This document shows positions 60,455 to 64,000 of a stretch of 64,000 nt of DNA, piece after piece. Source of the stretch: Paenibacillus solanacearum. Its GTDB lineage: Bacteria; Bacillota; Bacilli; Paenibacillales; NBRC-103111. The position numbers and the translations under genes are program-made. The notes under the pieces were generated by a model, which saw only the letters and a program-made list of their open reading frames with translations, was not told the DNA's origin and ran no database searches. Each line of letters begins with the position of its first letter. Positions within the stretch are counted from its first letter, which is position 1. The DNA is taken from the NCBI RefSeq assembly GCF_910593845.1, contig NZ_CAJVAS010000001.1, positions 186,001-250,000 on the forward strand, in the 5' to 3' direction.

Positions 60455-60529
60455 CATTCTGCCGCGTCCGTCCGCTGAAAATCGCTTACGATCCGACGTA
60501 ACACAGTTAGTTTAGTTGTAAATTTTTTG

Positions 60530-60558
60530 TTGCAGTCGTATGAAGAAGAAGTTATAAT
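60530..60558 (+). promoter_or_regulatory. Promoter of the second Ugp-like operon
   Basis: TTGCAG and TATAAT, 17 bases apart, form a near-consensus sigma-A promoter. The expected start of transcription is near 60565, leaving a leader of about 190 bases. Confidence 0.7.
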
Positions 60559-60574
60559 TGGAAAAACGATACAA

Positions 60575-60588
60575 TGTAAGCGTTCACA
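60575..60588. promoter_or_regulatory. Perfect cre box
   Basis: TGTAAGCGTTCACA matches all ten fixed positions of TGNAANCGNTNNCA. It lies within about 20 bases of the expected start of transcription, a repressing position for CcpA. Confidence 0.75.
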
Positions 60589-60609
60589 AGGGCAGAGACC
60601 AGGAGAAAC

Positions 60610-60676
60610 CCGAGTGCAACACATTTCTTTTTCACATGGAGGAAAAGAGGTGGTTGCCGCTCGGTTTTTTTATTTT
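60610..60676 (+). terminator. Attenuator-like hairpin in the leader
   Basis: CCGAG pairs with CTCGG and GCAAC with GTTGC around a roughly 30-base loop, followed by TTTTTTTATTTTT. As it lies between the promoter and the coding start at 60759, it could act as a conditional terminator. No known riboswitch core is recognised. Confidence 0.55.
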
Positions 60677-60758
60677 TGAAAGGGGGGATGGACTCGATCT
60701 CAGAGAACACATCGGTTTCATCGTTTATCCATATCGAAGCCTAGGGAGATGAAAGACA

Positions 60759-62099
60759 ATGGTCTTTTCCAATGCCAGATCCATCATTGTAACCGTTCTC
60801 ATCGCATGCTTGCTGCTCTTTACGGCGTGTGGCGCGCCTGCGGCTCCTTCCGCCGGAGGGAATACGCCGGGCGGAGATACCGCGCCGAAATCGAACAAGC
60901 CGATCGAACTGTCGTTCTACTTCCCGGTGGCGGTCGGCGGGCCGTTAACGAAAATATTCGACAGTTTGGCTGAGCAGTTCAACAAGGAGAATAAAGACGG
61001 GATTACGGTCAAGCCGATTTATACCGGCAGCAACCAGGATACGCTGATCAAGGCGCAAACGGCCGTCATGGGGGGCACGCCGCCCGATCTGATGCTGGTC
61101 TCCTCGACCGATTTGTTCACCTTGCTCGATATGGACGCGATCATTCCACTGAACGATTTGATCGCCAAGGATGGCGGAGACGCCTATATTAAAGACTTTT
61201 ACGAAGGCTTTTTGGCCAATGCGCAGACCGGCGGCAAAACCTACAGCATTCCGTTCCAGCGCAGCACGATCATCTTGTACTACAATAAAGACGCGTTCAA
61301 AGAGGTCGGTCTCGATCCGAACAAACCGCCGCAAAACTATCAGGAGCTGACGGAATATGCCAAGAAGCTGACGAAGCCCGGCCGCTGGGGTATTGAAATA
61401 TCGTCGACCGAGTATATCGGCTGGATGTTCCAGGCGCTCGCCCTGCAAAACGGCAAAAACCTGATGGACCAGGACGGCAAAAAAGTATTTTTCAATACGC
61501 CGGAAAATGTGAAAGCGCTGCAATTCTGGATCGATTTGATCAAGAAGGAAAAAGTAATGCCGGAAGGCGCCACGAACTGGGCGACGATTCCGTCCGATTT
61601 CATGAGCGGCAAAACGGCGATGATGTATCACACGACAGGCAATCTCGGCGCGGTCAAGAACGGCGCGAAGTTCGAATTCGGTACGGCGTTCCTCCCGGCC
61701 GGCAAAAATTTCGGCACGCCTGTAGGCGGCGCGAACCTGTACATCTTTAAAGGCATTGCCAAAGAACGTCAGGAAGCGTCATGGAAGTATATCCGCTGGC
61801 TGACGCAGCCGGAACGGCTTGCCCAGTTCAGCATCGACACGGGCTATGTCGCGCCGACGAGAAGCTCGAACGAGACGGAGATCATGAAGAAGTATATCGC
61901 ATCGTTCCCGCAAGCCGTAACGGCGCGCGACCAGCTGAAATATGCTTCTGCCTCGTTCTCTACGCATAACTCCGGGGAAGTCGGGAAAATATGGAACGAT
62001 AATTTGCAATCCGCCATTACGGGGACCGCTACGGCGGCAGAAGCGCTCAAGAAGGCGCAGGAAGCGGCCGAGAAGGTACTCGCTCCTTTCAACAAATAA
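60759..62099 (+). CDS. UgpB-like extracellular substrate-binding lipoprotein
   Basis: A 446-residue family 1 binding protein. The lipoprotein signal ends at F-T-A-C (Cys23). E-L-S-F-Y-F-P-V-A-V-G-G near residue 48, I-P-F-Q-R-S-T-I-I-L-Y-Y-N-K near residue 162 and A-M-M-Y-H-T-T-G-N near residue 288 follow the UgpB pattern. ATG 60759 follows GGGAGATGA. The two permease genes follow directly, but no ATPase does. The ligand is probably a sugar or phospho-polyol, judged by similarity only. Confidence 0.9.
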   Translation: MVFSNARSIIVTVLIACLLLFTACGAPAAPSAGGNTPGGDTAPKSNKPIELSFYFPVAVGGPLTKIFDSLAEQFNKENKDGITVKPIYTGSNQDTLIKAQTAVMGGTPPDLMLVSSTDLFTLLDMDAIIPLNDLIAKDGGDAYIKDFYEGFLANAQTGGKTYSIPFQRSTIILYYNKDAFKEVGLDPNKPPQNYQELTEYAKKLTKPGRWGIEISSTEYIGWMFQALALQNGKNLMDQDGKKVFFNTPENVKALQFWIDLIKKEKVMPEGATNWATIPSDFMSGKTAMMYHTTGNLGAVKNGAKFEFGTAFLPAGKNFGTPVGGANLYIFKGIAKERQEASWKYIRWLTQPERLAQFSIDTGYVAPTRSSNETEIMKKYIASFPQAVTARDQLKYASASFSTHNSGEVGKIWNDNLQSAITGTATAAEALKKAQEAAEKVLAPFNK

Positions 62100-62131
62100 C
62101 GAACGGTCACAAGCGAATGGGGGAGTGTTCA

Positions 62132-63025
62132 ATGGAGAAGCGGTTGATGGCCAGAAGACTGCGAGAAAACGGGCAAGCGTGGCTGCTTCTCCTTCCTACT
62201 TTCGTCTTCCTTACGATGTTTACGTTTTACCCGCTGTTCAAGACGGTATACACCAGCTTCTTCATGAAGAAGCTGGCAATCCGTGTTCCGCAATTTGTCG
62301 GCTGGGGAAACTATCAGAAGCTGTGGGAAGACGAAAAGTTTTGGAAGGTGCTTGGCAATACGATTATTTTTGTGGTGGGAACCGTGCCCGTCGCGATGGC
62401 GATTGCCATGGCGATGGCTTTGTTCGTTAACCGGGCGATTCGGGGCGGCGGGTTCATGCGCACGTTTTATTTTTACCCGACGGTTATTCCGGCTGTTGCG
62501 ATCGCCAACATTTGGCTGTTTATTTATACGCCGAAATACGGGATCTTGAACAGTATTCTCGAATGGTTCCACATTCCGTCGGTGAACTGGCTGGGCAGCG
62601 TCGATACGGTGCTTGGAGCCACCATCGTCATGGCGGTGTGGAAGGAAGCCGGCTTTTTGATGGTATTTTACTTGGCGGGGCTGCAGAACATTCCGAAAGA
62701 TTTGTACGAAGCGGCGGAAGTGGACGGGGGCAGACCGTGGTTCGTATTTTGGAAAATTACGTTCCCGCTGCTTATGCCCAGCACCTTGTTTATTTTCATT
62801 ATCGCCACGACCGGCACGTTTAAGCTGGTGGATCATTTGCCGGTAATGACCGGCGGGGGACCCGACAATGCGAGCAATTTGCTGCTGTTCCATATTTACG
62901 AGACGGCATTCAAGTTCTGGGATGAAGGGATGGCGGCGACGCTCACCGTGGTGCTCATCGTGCTGCTGCTGATCGTTTCCTGCGTTCAATTTTTCGGATT
63001 GGACAAAAAAATTCATTACAGTTAG
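62132..63025 (+). CDS. ABC transporter permease, UgpA/MalF type
   Basis: A 297-residue CUT1 permease with six helices. The EAA loop Y-E-A-A-E-V-D-G-G-R-P-W-F-V-F-W-K-I-T-F-P is near residue 192, followed by P-V-M-T-G-G-G-P-D-N-A near residue 240. ATG 62132 has GGGGGAG six bases upstream; ATG 62117 would overlap that site. The partner permease starts after its stop with only one base between them. Confidence 0.92.
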   Translation: MEKRLMARRLRENGQAWLLLLPTFVFLTMFTFYPLFKTVYTSFFMKKLAIRVPQFVGWGNYQKLWEDEKFWKVLGNTIIFVVGTVPVAMAIAMAMALFVNRAIRGGGFMRTFYFYPTVIPAVAIANIWLFIYTPKYGILNSILEWFHIPSVNWLGSVDTVLGATIVMAVWKEAGFLMVFYLAGLQNIPKDLYEAAEVDGGRPWFVFWKITFPLLMPSTLFIFIIATTGTFKLVDHLPVMTGGGPDNASNLLLFHIYETAFKFWDEGMAATLTVVLIVLLLIVSCVQFFGLDKKIHYS

Positions 63026-63026
63026 G

Positions 63027-63836
63027 ATGATTGGAATGCGCTACCTGAAATACGGCTTAATGTACCTGCTGGCTGCCATTTGGATCATCCCATTAGCTTG
63101 GACCGTATTAACCTCGTTTCGGCCCCGCGATATGATCGTGGGCTCCGGGTGGACGCTGCAGTTTACATTCGACAATTATATACGGGCGTGGGACGCTGCT
63201 CCTTTCGGCCAATATTATATTAATACGATTGAGATCGTGATCGGCATTTTGGCCGTTCAGCTGGTGACCGTCATTCTGGCGGCATACGCGTTTGCACGGT
63301 TGAGATTTTGGGGTAAGGACGCGCTTCTGATGCTGGTCATGATGCAGATTATGGTTCCTCCGGATATTCTGATCGTGCAAAACTATCAAGTGCTCAAGAG
63401 CTTGCAGCTGATCGACACGAAGCTCGGCATCATGATACCTTATTTTGCGTCCGCCTTCGGGACGTTTCTGCTCAGGCAAACGTTCAAGTCGGTGCCGTAC
63501 GAGCTGGAGGAAGCGGCGCGAATGGACGGCTGCAACGTGCTCCAGATTATAGTGAAGGTGTACGCGCCGCTGGCCATTCCGTCGATCATTTCCTTCGGCA
63601 TCGTCTCGATCAGTCATCACTGGAACGCGTTCCTGTGGCCGCTCATCGTTACGAACTCGCCGGAAAATCGGCCGCTCACGGTAGGACTGGCCATCTTCGC
63701 CCACGCCTCCGAGACCGGCGCCCAGTTTGCAGAGGTGACGGCGGCGACGTTAATTATCGCGATCCCGCTGCTGGTCGGGTTTTTCACCTTTCAGAAGGGA
63801 TTCATCAACAGCTTCATGCATTCCGGCGTCAAATAA
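63027..63836 (+). CDS. ABC transporter permease, UgpE/MalG type
   Basis: A 269-residue CUT1 permease. A-W-T-V-L-T-S-F-R-P is in the first loop and the EAA loop E-E-A-A-R-M-D-G-C-N-V-L-Q-I-I is near residue 158. It ends F-M-H-S-G-V-K. ATG 63027 and ATG 63036 are both possible starts; the ribosome site is weak, so translation is probably coupled to the gene before it. It completes the permease pair of the operon. Confidence 0.92.
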   Translation: MIGMRYLKYGLMYLLAAIWIIPLAWTVLTSFRPRDMIVGSGWTLQFTFDNYIRAWDAAPFGQYYINTIEIVIGILAVQLVTVILAAYAFARLRFWGKDALLMLVMMQIMVPPDILIVQNYQVLKSLQLIDTKLGIMIPYFASAFGTFLLRQTFKSVPYELEEAARMDGCNVLQIIVKVYAPLAIPSIISFGIVSISHHWNAFLWPLIVTNSPENRPLTVGLAIFAHASETGAQFAEVTAATLIIAIPLLVGFFTFQKGFINSFMHSGVK

Positions 63837-63837
63837 T

Positions 63838-63862
63838 TACCGTTTGCTGCTGCTAAACGGTA
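63838..63862 (+). terminator. Hairpin after the second Ugp-like operon
   Basis: Perfect eight-base stem TACCGTTT/AAACGGTA with a nine-base loop and no T run, so it is a weak or non-terminating structure. From here to 64000 there is no complete gene; an ATG at 63975 could open a gene cut by the window edge, but its ribosome site is poorly spaced. Confidence 0.45.
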
Positions 63863-64000
63863 GTCGATAGGCAACAAGCAATATAGCAATCCTTAAGAAA
63901 TCCGCGTGTCGTCCCTGTGCTATATTGAAGATGTAAAGAAATTATCGGTAAGCGAAGGGAGCTGTATCAAGAAGATGGCACTGACAGCGGACAAAATTTT

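Noticed and set aside
60558-60752. Small open frame in the leader of the second Ugp-like operon
   Set aside because: It overlaps the cre box and the attenuator-like hairpin and has no good ribosome site.
1-64000. CRISPR arrays, tRNA, rRNA, insertion sequences or prophage
   Set aside because: I saw no regular short repeats with spacers, no tRNA-like or rRNA-like segments and no transposase or integrase motif; the longest repeat is the duplicated binding-protein gene.

Overview
The window looks like chromosomal DNA of a moderately GC-rich Firmicute, most likely a Paenibacillus-type organism. The evidence is strong AGGAGG-type ribosome sites, frequent GTG and TTG starts, CcpA-type cre boxes, many solute-binding lipoproteins, DUF3231 and CBO0543 family proteins, and a high density of carbohydrate ABC transporters. 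I see no rRNA, tRNA, CRISPR array, transposase or phage gene. This is an accessory carbohydrate-utilisation region.

Layout. 1-10.3 kb holds mixed small units: the 3' end of a secreted glycan-related protein, long-form SAM decarboxylase (speD), three small CBO0543-like membrane proteins, a LysR regulator divergent from a DMT transporter plus SDR pair, a TetR regulator divergent from a second SDR, and several small unknown proteins. 10.4-31.2 kb is a coherent catabolic locus: two Gfo/Idh/MocA oxidoreductases, two sugar isomerase/epimerase TIM barrels, three sulfatase-superfamily enzymes, an APS kinase, a sensory-rhodopsin-transducer-like (ASRT) protein, DeoR and AraC regulators, and an Opp/Dpp-type importer with two paralogous binding proteins. 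Only one of the sulfatases has the formylglycine Cys motif; the other two carry Thr there. I infer import and breakdown of a sulfated or otherwise esterified oligosaccharide.

31.5-33 kb is a DHA2 efflux pump that appears to start at ATT. 33.4-49.4 kb is a polyol and glycerophosphodiester region: tandem DeoR regulators, a ribulose-phosphate-epimerase-like gene, a Ugp-like ABC transporter with a GDPD-type phosphodiesterase, a GatD-like polyol-phosphate dehydrogenase, a mannitol-type PTS (EIICB and EIIA), and two nearly identical orphan binding proteins flanking a histidine phosphatase and an unknown secreted protein.

49.5-60.1 kb contains an ArsR-controlled MFS pump, a DUF3231 protein, a Tat-exported unknown protein, an unknown membrane protein, a TetR-controlled heterodimeric ABC exporter and a VOC protein. 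60.1-63.8 kb holds a decayed DUF59/MIP18 pseudogene, then a second Ugp-like binding protein and permease pair without its own ATPase, preceded by a promoter, a perfect cre box and an attenuator-like hairpin.

Regulation visible in the sequence: cre-like boxes precede most of the sugar operons, the mtlA-like gene and the first orphan binding protein share a duplicated promoter/operator element, and inverted repeats sit beside the ArsR, TetR and DeoR genes.
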